Below, piece after piece: positions 7,463 through 15,186 of a stretch of DNA of 23,365 bases (its first letter is position 1; each line of letters starts with the position of its first letter). The translations under genes were made by a program, and so were the position numbers. Where the stretch lies: the NCBI GenBank assembly GCA_036406615.1, contig DASXAQ010000128.1:1-23365 (forward strand), written 5' to 3'. The stretch comes from DASXAQ01 sp036406615 (GTDB taxonomy: Bacteria > Actinomycetota > UBA4738). The notes under the pieces were generated by a model, which saw nothing but the letters and a program-made list of their open reading frames with translations, was not told where the DNA came from and searched no databases.

Positions 7463-8215
7463 TCACGCGTCGGCCACGACGGCGAAGCGCGGGCGGTGCT
7501 CCAGCCAGCCGAGCAGGGGGTGGGAGGCCAGGCGGGTCGCCCATTCGACGTCGTGGAGCCGGTGCAGCCGCACTTGCCGCCAGCCGGCCTCCTCGGCCGC
7601 CAGGATGGCCAGGTCGGGGGCCATTCGCCCGGCCAGGGGGAGCGACGCGAGCACCTCGGGGTCGTACGCGCCGTGGTGCTCGTGCGGGACGTCCAGGGCC
7701 TGTCGAACCAGTCGCGTCGCGCGCTCGCGCAGGTCGTGCAGCGGGCCCGATCCGCCCCAGATGCCCTCGAGCAGCACCAGCCGGCCCTTGGGTGCCGCGT
7801 CCCGCCAGCGCATGAGCGCCTGGCCGGGGTCCGGGAGCGTCCACAGCAGGTGTCGTTCGATCACCACGTCGAACGGACCGGTCGGCGGCTCGACGGCCGC
7901 GCCGACGATGGCCTCGACGTCCAGCCCGCGCTCGGCCGCCTTGCGGCTGGTCTCGGCAAGCATCCCGGGCGAGAGGTCGAAGGCGGTCACGCGGTGGCCG
8001 AACTCCGCCGCGAGCAGCGCGATGGCGCCCGTGCCCGCGCCCACGTCGAGCACCCTTGCCGGCGCCGGCGGCAGCAGGCGCGACAGGGTTGCGCGCCACG
8101 CCGCCTGGATCGACGGGTGCGAGACCGCGTGGGACGGCGAGTTGTCGTAGACGGCCGCGTCCTGGTCCCAGAACTCCCGGATCCGGGCGTGCAGCTCGAG
8201 CGGGTCGGTGCTCAC
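7463..8215 (-). CDS. SAM-dependent methyltransferase (class I)
   Basis: A 250-residue cytosolic protein with a Rossmann-type SAM-binding domain. Motif I is VLDVGAGTGAI (about residues 55-65), the acidic ribose-binding residue is D80 in VTAFDLSPGM, motif II/post-motif is PFDVVIERHLLWTLPDP, and motif III is GRLVLLEGIWGG. The N-terminal HARIREFWDQDAAVYDNSPSH is typical of small-molecule methyltransferases of the Methyltransf_11/25 type. The acceptor is unknown. The start GTG at 8215 has no Shine-Dalgarno but carries TAGACT exactly 7 nt upstream, pointing to a leaderless transcript with its own promoter. It lies downstream of the lipoprotein gene on the same strand, 77 nt away, so readthrough from that gene is possible. 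Confidence 0.88.
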   Translation of the reverse strand: MSTDPLELHARIREFWDQDAAVYDNSPSHAVSHPSIQAAWRATLSRLLPPAPARVLDVGAGTGAIALLAAEFGHRVTAFDLSPGMLAETSRKAAERGLDVEAIVGAAVEPPTGPFDVVIERHLLWTLPDPGQALMRWRDAAPKGRLVLLEGIWGGSGPLHDLRERATRLVRQALDVPHEHHGAYDPEVLASLPLAGRMAPDLAILAAEEAGWRQVRLHRLHDVEWATRLASHPLLGWLEHRPRFAVVADA

Positions 8216-8222
8216 GCCCGCC

Positions 8223-8228
8223 AGTCTA
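8223..8228 (-). promoter_or_regulatory. -10 element of a probable leaderless methyltransferase promoter
   Basis: TAGACT on the minus strand ends 7 nt before the GTG at 8215. No clear -35 element is seen. The same 7-nt spacing occurs before the helicase, CoA-transferase and nitrobindin starts. Confidence 0.45.
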
Positions 8229-8292
8229 CGGAGGGGCCGCCGGGGCCGCGTTCGGACGCTGGAAGGCCGCCTCGGCCGCGCGCCGTGTGGCG

Positions 8293-9324
8293 TCAGGCGG
8301 CGATGGTCGGGCAGGTGTGCTGGTCGGGCAGCAGCGGCCGGAACTGAAGGGTGTACAGGCCGCCGGCGCTCATCCATGGCGTCAGTTGGTTCGCGCGCTC
8401 CGCCGCAGCCAGGACCGAAGCCGCGTCCGCGCCGGTGACGACGCCGCAGCGGGTGCCGGGGACGCCGAGGGTTGGATCGCCGAACGCGTTCAGCGGGCTG
8501 TCGGCCGCCGGCCAGTCCACGGCTTTCTGCGTGAGCCCGCCGTGCGCCGGCGGCGCGCCCGAGCGCACGTAGACGGCAAGGTTGTCGGGCATGAACGTTC
8601 CCTGCGAACCGACCGAGCCCTTCGGCAGCCACGTCGTGAGGTCGCCGAGCCTGGCCAGGAAGTTGCCGATCCGAACCAGCGGCAGCTTGGGGAGCGGGCT
8701 GGTCACCGTGGCGATGTCGGGCTCGGCCGCCCCGACTGCTCCGGGCGCGGCGCCGCCGGCGCTGGTTCCCGACGATCCGGCGCTGCCGTTCGTGGATCCT
8801 CCGGTGCCGGTCGGCGGCTTGCCCTGCACCGCCGCCGGGCTGAACGTCGTCACGTGCGTGGCGCCCCCGGCGACGACCGTGACGGTCGTGATGCCGACGT
8901 CGGGCAGGCCGATCCCGCCGACACGGCGGCTCGGCCCGAGCAGGCCGGCGTCGCGCGCAGCGCGCAGGATCGCCTGCACGCCCGCCTCGGTCAGGTGGAA
9001 CGACGTGAACGTGGGCAGGGCGGGGCCGGGGAAGATCATCGGCTCCGCGCCGGGAACCACGACGGTCCCGTCGCCGAACAATGAGAACGAGGGCGGGATC
9101 TGGACCGCCGCCTCCGGGCCCAGCAACCCTCCGCGGGTCTCCACGCGAAGGATCAGGTCCGTCGGGCCGGTGGGGTGCGAGATGGCGCCGCCCGGCGGTG
9201 TCTCGGTGCCGGACGCCCTCGCGCCCGCGCACGCGGCCGCGAGGACGGACAGGGCCGCGGCGACCGCGGCCGCCGGCGCGGCCATGCGCCGAGCCCTGGT
9301 GCGAGGACGGGAGTTCGCCTTCAT
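8293..9324 (-). CDS. Secreted lipoprotein of unknown function
   Basis: A 343-residue exported protein. The N-terminus is basic (KANSRPRTRARR), then comes an Ala/Val-rich helix ending in VLAAAC, a permissive lipobox, with Cys around residue 28. Mature-protein features include DLILRVETRGGLLGPEAAVQIPPS, then FGDGTVVVPG and MIFPGPALP. A flexible Gly/Ser/Thr/Ala linker (about residues 172-200) separates two halves. The C-terminal part carries a pair of cysteines (TRCGVV ... HTCPT) that could form a disulphide. This resembles a widespread but uncharacterised actinobacterial secreted family; I cannot name a domain. The ATG at 9324 follows AAGG at 4 nt. Divergent from the small membrane-protein pair. 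Export and lipidation are inferred from the signal; function is unknown. Confidence 0.72.
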   Translation of the reverse strand: MKANSRPRTRARRMAAPAAAVAAALSVLAAACAGARASGTETPPGGAISHPTGPTDLILRVETRGGLLGPEAAVQIPPSFSLFGDGTVVVPGAEPMIFPGPALPTFTSFHLTEAGVQAILRAARDAGLLGPSRRVGGIGLPDVGITTVTVVAGGATHVTTFSPAAVQGKPPTGTGGSTNGSAGSSGTSAGGAAPGAVGAAEPDIATVTSPLPKLPLVRIGNFLARLGDLTTWLPKGSVGSQGTFMPDNLAVYVRSGAPPAHGGLTQKAVDWPAADSPLNAFGDPTLGVPGTRCGVVTGADAASVLAAAERANQLTPWMSAGGLYTLQFRPLLPDQHTCPTIAA

Positions 9325-9435
9325 GAGGCCTTGGACGGCTCGGGTTCGCCCCGGGTTCCCGGAGGGGATAATCGGCGAAGGCGGTCGGGCCGCCGGAGGG
9401 AATCGGGTGTGGCGAGCCGAACCGACAGGACGCGG

Positions 9436-9651
9436 ATGACCGGGCAGATCGGATGGGCCGTGCTGATCGCGGCGGTCCTGGTCTGGGAGGGCCTCGGGCT
9501 GTTGGTGCCCGGCGACCGGTGGCCGACGATCTCGGACATGCTTCGAACCGTCACCCGTCCCGTCGCAGGCCGCTGGATCCTGTTCTCGCTCTGGCTGTGG
9601 CTCGGCTGGCACCTGTTCGTCCGCGGGTGGCGCTTCTTCCTGCGGTCGTGA
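9436..9651 (+). CDS. Small membrane protein, DUF6186-like
   Basis: A 71-residue protein with a hydrophobic N-terminal helix (GWAVLIAAVLVWEGLGLLV), a short loop WPTISDMLRTVTRPVAGRW, and a second Trp-rich helix WILFSLWLWLGWHLFVRGWRF. The loop followed by GWHLFVR is what I remember of the actinobacterial DUF6186 family, which has no known function. The ATG at 9436 follows AGGA (9427-9430) at 5 nt. Its TGA overlaps the GTG start of the next gene in a GTGA, so the two are translationally coupled. They probably act together in the membrane. The family assignment is from memory and moderately confident; the gene itself is well supported. Confidence 0.75.
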   Translation: MTGQIGWAVLIAAVLVWEGLGLLVPGDRWPTISDMLRTVTRPVAGRWILFSLWLWLGWHLFVRGWRFFLRS

Positions 9652-9998
9652 TCGCCGCCTCGTCGGTCGTTCGTTCCATCGTCTTTCCGCTCGCCGGCAC
9701 GTACCTGCTGTTCATGGTCATGATGCTTTGGAGCGAGCGCGAGCGTGCGCGAGACGCCGGGCGCGCGCGCCCAAAAACGGCGACGCCGGCCCATCCGGCC
9801 CTTCTGGTCCGCCACGTGGTCGTGACCGTGGTCGCCGGGTACGCGAGCTTCCTGGTGTTCGTCTGCGGCTACTACTTCCTGGTGGCGCGGCAGAGCCATC
9901 ACTTCCTGGAGCAGGCCGTGAGCGGCGGCGCGTTCCTGGCCTTCGTCGTGGCCCTGCCCGCGTTCCTGCTCCTGGGACTGCTCGAGCGGCATCGCTGA
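9648..9998 (+). CDS. Small membrane protein, DUF6256-like
   Basis: A 116-residue protein with about three membrane helices: one at the N-terminus (VFPLAGTYLLFMVMML), one in VVVTVVAGYASFLVFVCGYYFLV, and one at the C-terminus (AFLAFVVALPAFLLLGLLE). A basic cytosolic-looking segment (SERERARDAGRARPK) lies between helices 1 and 2. LLVRHVV..V..GY....V..GYY and the FLEQAVSGGAFL segment match the pattern I associate with DUF6256 proteins, which often sit beside DUF6186 genes in actinomycetes. The GTG start is inside the GTGA overlap with the preceding gene. No function is known for the pair. Gene well supported; family name moderately confident. Confidence 0.72.
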   Translation: MIAASSVVRSIVFPLAGTYLLFMVMMLWSERERARDAGRARPKTATPAHPALLVRHVVVTVVAGYASFLVFVCGYYFLVARQSHHFLEQAVSGGAFLAFVVALPAFLLLGLLERHR

Positions 9999-10052
9999 TC
10001 CGCACCGGGGCCCCCGAGCCCCTGCGCGCCGAGCGCGTCCGAAAAACGGGTC

Positions 10053-10082
10053 TTGAAACCTGATGGGTCGTTCTCATAAAAT
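10053..10082 (+). promoter_or_regulatory. Sigma-70-type promoter for the beta-propeller gene
   Basis: TTGAAA (10053-10058) and TAAAAT (10077-10082) are each one base from consensus and are separated by 18 nt, in a locally AT-rich patch. The predicted transcription start lies near 10089, giving a leader of about 23 nt that carries the AGGGGGG ribosome-binding site (10101-10107). It is one of the two clearest housekeeping-type promoters in the window. Confidence 0.7.
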
Positions 10083-10111
10083 GCGCATCCGTTCGTGCAG
10101 AGGGGGGATCC

Positions 10112-11545
10112 TTGCGCGGCCTGATCGTTCGTTCCATGCCCGCCGTCGTTGCGCTGTTCGTCATCGGCTCGATGGCGAATCCCGCCGGGGCACGCCCGCA
10201 GGACGCGGGCGACTGGCCCGCCTACCTGCTCACCGTCGGCCACTCGTCGTTCAACCAGGCCGCCACCGCCATCACGCCGGCCAACGCCGCTGGCCTGCAG
10301 CCCGCCTGGACATGGGTCCCCGACCCGCCGACGCAGGAGGGGCAGCCTCCCGGCTACCTGTACGCGTCGCCGACCGTGTCCAACGGCACGATCTACATCG
10401 GGTCGGCGACCGGGGACTTCTACGCGATCGACGAGGACACGGGACAGGTCGAGTGGAAGGTCTTCGTCGCGTTCGTCCCCGCCCAGACCTGCGCGGGAGA
10501 GGGATTCACCAGCACGGCGACGGTCGCGCCCGACCCGATTACCCGGCAGCCGACGATCTACGTCGGCGCAGCCGACGGCTACCTGTATGCGCTGGACGCG
10601 GCCGACGGCTCCGTCGACTGGCGCACGCAGATCTTGGATCCGGGCACGAGCCAGGGCGAGAACGCCGGCTACCTGTGGGCGTCGCCCACGGTGGTCGCCA
10701 AGCACATCTACATCGGCATGTCCTCGCAGTGCGACCACCCGCTGATCCGCGGCGGCCTGACGTCCGTCGACCAGGCCACCGGGGCGGTCCTGGCCACGTA
10801 CTACACGGTCGCGCCAACGTCCGACGGGGGCAGCATCTGGAGCACCGCCGCCGCGTCGACGAACGGCTCCAAGGTCTGGGTCACGACCGGCAACGCCGAC
10901 CTGGACGGCCACCAGCCGGGGGACTCGTTCTCGATCGTGCGCCTCGATGGCAACAGCCTGGCGAAGACCGACAAGTGGACCGTGCCCGGCCTGAACAAGT
11001 CGGATCGGGACTTCGGGGCGTCCCCGACGCTGTTCACCGCGACGCTGGACGGGACGCCGACGCAGATGATCGGCGCGTGCAACAAGAACGGGAACTTCTA
11101 CGCGCTCCGCGCCACGAACCTCCGCGCGGGCCCGGTGTGGACCGACCACGTGGGGAAGGCGCCGATCGGCGAGTGTCTGGCCGCCGCCATCTGGGACGGC
11201 ACCCGGCTATTCGTGCCGTCGAACACCACCACCATCGGCACGAATCACTATCAGGGGGCCGTCCGTCAGGTGGACCCGGCCACCGGCGCGTACCTGTGGG
11301 AGACGGGCCTGCCCGGCCAGGTGGTCGGAAGCCCGACGCTGGACGGGTCCGGCGTCATCGCCGCCGGCACGTTCTACGCACGGACGAACGCCGTCTATCT
11401 GTTGGACGCGGACGACGGGACCATCCTGGCGACCGTCGATACGGGGGGCGGCCCGGTGTTCGCGCAACCGGTGTTCGCCGGCCCGTATCTGTTGGTGGCC
11501 TCCGTGACCCAGGGCCTGACCGCGTATGAGGCGCCGGGCAGCTAG
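10112..11545 (+). CDS. Exported PQQ-like beta-propeller repeat protein
   Basis: A 477-residue protein with a signal peptide (residues 1 to about 27, cleavage near NPAGA). Repeated blades follow the pattern 'x-YVGAADGYLYALDAADGSVDWR'. Clear ones are GTIYIGSATGDFYAIDEDTGQVEWK, the YVGAADGY repeat, IYIGMSSQ...TSVDQATGAVLA, and YLLDADDGTILATVDTGGG. These are the tryptophan-docking-type repeats of PQQ enzymes, but the protein is shorter than quinoprotein alcohol dehydrogenases (about 600) and I see no calcium/PQQ-site signature or adjacent cytochrome c. It may be a secreted scaffold or binding protein rather than a dehydrogenase. Four cysteines could form disulphides. The start is TTG at 10112, preceded by AGGGGGG at 4 nt; the ATG at 10136 lacks such a site. 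The gene has its own strong promoter. Confidence 0.85.
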   Translation: MRGLIVRSMPAVVALFVIGSMANPAGARPQDAGDWPAYLLTVGHSSFNQAATAITPANAAGLQPAWTWVPDPPTQEGQPPGYLYASPTVSNGTIYIGSATGDFYAIDEDTGQVEWKVFVAFVPAQTCAGEGFTSTATVAPDPITRQPTIYVGAADGYLYALDAADGSVDWRTQILDPGTSQGENAGYLWASPTVVAKHIYIGMSSQCDHPLIRGGLTSVDQATGAVLATYYTVAPTSDGGSIWSTAAASTNGSKVWVTTGNADLDGHQPGDSFSIVRLDGNSLAKTDKWTVPGLNKSDRDFGASPTLFTATLDGTPTQMIGACNKNGNFYALRATNLRAGPVWTDHVGKAPIGECLAAAIWDGTRLFVPSNTTTIGTNHYQGAVRQVDPATGAYLWETGLPGQVVGSPTLDGSGVIAAGTFYARTNAVYLLDADDGTILATVDTGGGPVFAQPVFAGPYLLVASVTQGLTAYEAPGS

Positions 11546-11566
11546 CCCGAACGGGCCGACAAGACC

Positions 11567-12733
11567 CTAGGTCGAGCTCAGCACCGACAGGCGATCGGCC
11601 GCCAGCCGCAGCGTCTCCATGCGCTTGCAGAACGAGAACCGCAGCCGCTTGGCCCCCAGCTCGGGGTGCGAGTAGAACGACGAGCCCGGGACCGCGGCCA
11701 CGCCGACCTCCTCCACGAGGTGCCGCGCCGCCTCCACGTCGTCCCCGAGCCCAAGCGGCTCGACGTCGGCCATGACGTAGTACGCGCCGAGCGGCCGGGA
11801 CACCTTCAGCCCGATGCCCTCGAGCGTGTCCACCATGAAGTTCCGCCGCTCGGTGTACTCGACGCCGAGCCGCTCGTAATAGGACTCGGGAAGCTCCATC
11901 GCGACCGCGCCCGCCTCCTGCAGCGGGGCGGCGGCCCCGACGGTCAGGAAGTCGTGGACCTTGCGGATCCCGTTCGTCAGCTCGGGTGAGGCGATCGTCC
12001 AGCCCACCCGCCAGCCGGTGACGGAGTACGTCTTCGACAGCGCGTTGATCGTGACCGTCCGATCCTCCATCCCGGAGATCGTGGCCGGAGGGATGTGTCG
12101 CGCGTCCTCGTAGATGATGTGCTCGTAGATCTCGTCGGTGAACGCGATCACGCCCCACTTCTGGCACAGGCCGGCGATCACGTCGAGCTCGTCGCGCGTG
12201 AACACCTTGCCCGTCGGGTTGTTCGGCGTGTTGATGATGATGCCGCGCGTGCGCTCGCCGAACGCGCTCGCGAGCTCGGCCTCGTCGAACGACCATTCGG
12301 GTTCGTGCAGCGTGACCATGCGCGGGACCGCTCCCGACAGGATGGCGTCCGGGCCATAGTTCTCGTAGAACGGCTCGAACACGACGACCTCGTCGCCGGG
12401 ATCGAGCACGCCCAGCATCGAGGCGATCATCGCCTCGGTCGAGCCGCACGTCACGCAAACCTGGCGTTCGGGGTCGACGGCCACGCCGTACGTCCGCTCG
12501 AACTTGTTCGAGATCGCCTCGCGAAAGCGCCTGCTGCCCCACGTGATCGCGTACTGGTTGATGTCGGCGTCGATCGCGTCGGTCGCCGCGCGCTTGATCT
12601 CCTCGGGCGCGCTGAAGTCGGGGAATCCCTGGGCGAGGTTGATCGCGTCGTGCTGCATCGCCAGGCGCGTCATCTCGCGGATGACCGACTCCGTGAACGT
12701 GCCCGCCTTCTTCGAAGCGTGGATGTCCGTCAC
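11567..12733 (-). CDS. PLP-dependent class I/II aminotransferase
   Basis: A 388-residue cytosolic fold-type I enzyme. Characteristic features are INLAQGFPDF (31-40), INTPNNPTGKVFTRDEL (168-183, with the substrate/PLP Asn), FTDEIYEHIIYE (198-209, Asp200 pairs with the PLP ring nitrogen), the Schiff-base Lys234 in NALSKTYSVTGWRVGW, and KRLRFSFCK near the C-terminus with the carboxylate-binding Arg. The LAQGFPDF start and overall motifs are closest to the kynurenine/glutamine/methionine aminotransferase subgroup, but substrate choice is not readable. The GTG at 12733 follows GGGAGGA at 4 nt. Convergent with the beta-propeller gene (21-nt gap) and divergent from the GH5 gene; no operon partner. 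Confidence 0.93.
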   Translation of the reverse strand: MTDIHASKKAGTFTESVIREMTRLAMQHDAINLAQGFPDFSAPEEIKRAATDAIDADINQYAITWGSRRFREAISNKFERTYGVAVDPERQVCVTCGSTEAMIASMLGVLDPGDEVVVFEPFYENYGPDAILSGAVPRMVTLHEPEWSFDEAELASAFGERTRGIIINTPNNPTGKVFTRDELDVIAGLCQKWGVIAFTDEIYEHIIYEDARHIPPATISGMEDRTVTINALSKTYSVTGWRVGWTIASPELTNGIRKVHDFLTVGAAAPLQEAGAVAMELPESYYERLGVEYTERRNFMVDTLEGIGLKVSRPLGAYYVMADVEPLGLGDDVEAARHLVEEVGVAAVPGSSFYSHPELGAKRLRFSFCKRMETLRLAADRLSVLSST

Positions 12734-12881
12734 CTGTTCCTCCCGACCGTCGCCGGATGGGCTACCCCGATGCGAACGCGACGCGGCTTCCCCAGACGGG
12801 GCTACCGCATCGTCCGTGCACGACCCACACTCTAAGGGACGTTCGCTCTCGTGCCGAATGCCGAACCATGCGATCCGCGTG

Positions 12882-12905
12882 GGAACGGCACGTGGGAAGC
12901 GTTCC
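12882..12905. promoter_or_regulatory. Inverted repeat upstream of the GH5-like gene, possible operator
   Basis: Perfect 6-bp arms GGAACG (12882-12887) and CGTTCC (12900-12905) flank a 12-nt spacer holding CACGTG. The left half reads TGGGAACG and the right part TGGGAAGCGTTCC, which resembles operators of LacI-family sugar regulators in actinobacteria. It lies about 60 nt before the glycosidase start in the 230-nt divergent region (12734-12963). The repeat is seen; the regulator is inferred and none is encoded in the window. Confidence 0.35.
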
Positions 12906-12963
12906 TTCCCCGATGTTCGTCGGTACGGAGTTCGGCGAGCGCGCCCGCCGTGGAAGGCGCCAC

Positions 12964-14274
12964 GTGCAACTCCATCACCGGCTCACGACCTCGATCCTGG
13001 CCCTCACCTTGGTCACCGGCGCGGGCGTGTTCGCGTGGGCGTCCGAGGACGTCGGCATTCGCGTCGCGCTGCCGTCGAACACCTCGCTCACCGTGGCCGA
13101 CGCGATCGCCGCGGGGTCGGCCGTCTCCATCGCATCGCCGCACGCGACCGCCAATGTCACGGCCGCGGCGACCTCCGCCGTGCTGCCGAAGGCCACCCAC
13201 CGCATCACGGGCTGGCTGCACACGCAGGGGAGCCTGATCCTGGACTCGCGCGGGCGCCGGGTCCGGTTCGTCAGCATGGGCATCCACGGCATGGAGGTGG
13301 GTGCGGGGCTGTCCGCGGCGGCGGCGGGGCGCAGTCCCGCGAAGGGTTGGTCGGTGCCCACGCCCGCGACGTACGCGAACGTCGCTCGCTGGGGGTTCAA
13401 CTCCGTGCGGCTGGCGGTGTCGTGGGCGAACCTCGAACCGGCGGCGCCGACCGTCGTCGGTGGCAGGCTCCGCCACCACTTCAACGCGGGGTACGTCGCG
13501 GCCCTGGACGGGATCGTGCGCGGGTTCGCGCGCCGGCACGTGGCCGTGATCCTGGACATGCACCAAAACGACTGGTCGCCGGCGTTCGCGCGCGGCTCGA
13601 CGCGGTGGCTCGGCGCGGGGCTGCCGGCGTGGCTGTATCCGGGCGTGTCGTCGGAAGACACGGCCCGGCGGTGGTTCTTCGCCGATCACGGCCGCGTCCA
13701 GCAACGGCTGGCTGCGGCCTGGCGGTTCCTGGCCGGACACTTCGCGCACGATCGCATGGTGGTCGGCGCCGACCTGTTCAACGAGCCGTACGCGCTGCGC
13801 GACGGCGCGCTCCCGGCGTCGAAGCTGCACCTGGACGCGCTGTACCGGCGGCTGGGCACGGCGGTACGGGCCGCGAACCCGCGGATGCTGCTGATCTTCG
13901 AGGACAGCCAGGACCTGGGGCACGGCGGGTTCGGTCTGTCGTCCGCCGCGCCGTTTCGAAACGAGGTCTACTCGTTCCACGACTACCGCCCGACCTGGTC
14001 GTCCGCCTGGTCGGTCATCCGTCGGTACGAAGCCCGCGCGCGGCGGTGGAACGTGCCCCTGTGGATCGGCGAGTTCAACGGGTTCGGCGCCGGCGTCAAC
14101 GCGCAGCCTGTCGCGGCGGGTTGGCAGTCGGCGCTTCGCAGGATGATGCGCGTCACGCGGCGAGCCGGCATCGGCTGGTCCTTCTGGGCGTACGACGGCG
14201 CGAACTCGCTCGTGTACCTGCACTCGGACACGCCGAAGCAGCCGCTGCTGTCGATCCTTCGTTCGGGTCGCTGA
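12964..14274 (+). CDS. Secreted or membrane-anchored glycoside hydrolase, GH5-like
   Basis: A 436-residue protein with an N-terminal signal or anchor (SILALTLVTGAGVFAWA, about residues 10-26), a spacer of about 55 low-complexity residues, then a (beta/alpha)8 cellulase-type domain from about residue 78. Clan GH-A features: GFNSVRLAVSWANLEP, HVAVILDMHQNDWSP, the acid/base Glu274 in ADLFNEPYA, YSFHDYRPT, and the nucleophile Glu370 in PLWIGEFNGFG. LDMHQ is usual in GH5 enzymes, including the endoglycoceramidase-like ones; the substrate is not known. The GTG at 12964 is preferred: GGAAGG (12952-12957) lies 6 nt before it and it begins directly before the signal helix. Upstream ATGs at 12868 and 12913 lack ribosome-binding sites. 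Convergent with the transporter operon (15-nt gap). Confidence 0.85.
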   Translation: MQLHHRLTTSILALTLVTGAGVFAWASEDVGIRVALPSNTSLTVADAIAAGSAVSIASPHATANVTAAATSAVLPKATHRITGWLHTQGSLILDSRGRRVRFVSMGIHGMEVGAGLSAAAAGRSPAKGWSVPTPATYANVARWGFNSVRLAVSWANLEPAAPTVVGGRLRHHFNAGYVAALDGIVRGFARRHVAVILDMHQNDWSPAFARGSTRWLGAGLPAWLYPGVSSEDTARRWFFADHGRVQQRLAAAWRFLAGHFAHDRMVVGADLFNEPYALRDGALPASKLHLDALYRRLGTAVRAANPRMLLIFEDSQDLGHGGFGLSSAAPFRNEVYSFHDYRPTWSSAWSVIRRYEARARRWNVPLWIGEFNGFGAGVNAQPVAAGWQSALRRMMRVTRRAGIGWSFWAYDGANSLVYLHSDTPKQPLLSILRSGR

Positions 14275-14289
14275 CGGGACGTCTGCCGC

Positions 14290-15186
14290 TCAGGGACTTT
14301 CGATGTCGCCCCGCCGCCTGCCCGCGCGGCGGTACAGCATCACCGTCACCGTGACCACGATCGTGGACGCGACCAGCATGAGCGTCCCGACCGCGTTGGT
14401 CGCCGGCGTGGGCGCCGTGCGAGCGGCGCCGTAGATGGCCATCGCGACCGTCTCGTTGGAGGAGTCGCGCGCCAGCTGGTTCACCACGACGAAGTCGTCC
14501 AGCGTGAACACGAAGATGATCGCGGCGCTGGCGAAGATCGAGGGCGCCAGCATCGGCAGGGTTACCCGGCCGAGCGTGCGCATGGGGGAGGCGCCGAGGT
14601 CCATCGCGGCCTCCTCGTAGGTGGCCCCGATCGAGAGCAGGCGCGCGCGCACGATCACGACCGGATACGCCAGGGCCAGCACCACCAACCCCATGGCCTG
14701 GGCGAAGGTCCCGAGCCCGAAGACGCGGAACGCGTCGATGAACAGCAGGAACAGGGCCACCGCCAGGATCAGCTCGGGCGTGACGAAGGAGAACATCATC
14801 AGGAAGTTCGACGTGCCCGACGACCGGCCCCGCCAGTGGCGAAGCGCGATGGCGAACGCGACGCCGAACGGCACGGCGATCACGACCGTGAGCAGTGCCA
14901 GCGTGAAGCTCTGGAGGATCGCGTGGCGCAGGTTCGGGTCGTGCAGGACGGATTCGTTCGGGTCGGTGATGTACCAGCGAAGCGAGAAGCCTCCCCACTG
15001 CGTGATCGACCGCGCCCGGTTGAACGAGAACACCACGGCGTTGACGACGGGCACGAGCGACCACAGCACGTAGCCGATGCCGACGACCCACAGGAACCGC
15101 GTGCGGCCCCACGGGTTCGACAGCGCATCCCGCGCGCGCGACGTGAACGATCGTTGAGGTCCGGCGATCGCGGGCAGGCTGCTCAT
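14290..15186 (-). CDS. ABC transporter permease, PotC type (polyamine/opine family)
   Basis: A 298-residue inner-membrane permease with six predicted helices. The cytosolic EAA loop, EEAAMDLGASPMRTLGRVTLP (residues 191-211), contacts the ATPase. The VPVVNAVVFSFN start and the FTLDDFVVVNQLA segment are typical of spermidine/putrescine PotC permeases. The ATG at 15186 overlaps the stop of the preceding permease gene (ATGA, 15183-15186). Third and last gene of the operon. No ATP-binding subunit follows; the next gene downstream is on the other strand. Confidence 0.92.
   Translation of the reverse strand: MSSLPAIAGPQRSFTSRARDALSNPWGRTRFLWVVGIGYVLWSLVPVVNAVVFSFNRARSITQWGGFSLRWYITDPNESVLHDPNLRHAILQSFTLALLTVVIAVPFGVAFAIALRHWRGRSSGTSNFLMMFSFVTPELILAVALFLLFIDAFRVFGLGTFAQAMGLVVLALAYPVVIVRARLLSIGATYEEAAMDLGASPMRTLGRVTLPMLAPSIFASAAIIFVFTLDDFVVVNQLARDSSNETVAMAIYGAARTAPTPATNAVGTLMLVASTIVVTVTVMLYRRAGRRRGDIESP

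Noticed and set aside
5590..7815. A 741-codon plus-strand frame opposite the histidine kinase.
   Set aside because: Composition is that of an antisense shadow in high-GC DNA, and it lies opposite a complete, motif-rich kinase gene.
11545..11556. GCCCG-AA-CGGGC palindrome at the beta-propeller stop codon as a terminator.
   Set aside because: A 2-nt loop cannot close a 5-bp hairpin properly and no U tract follows.
12757..12963. N-terminal extension of the GH5-like protein from ATGs at 12757, 12868 or 12913.
   Set aside because: No ribosome-binding site at these ATGs, and the extension would bury the signal helix; GTG 12964 has GGAAGG at 6 nt.
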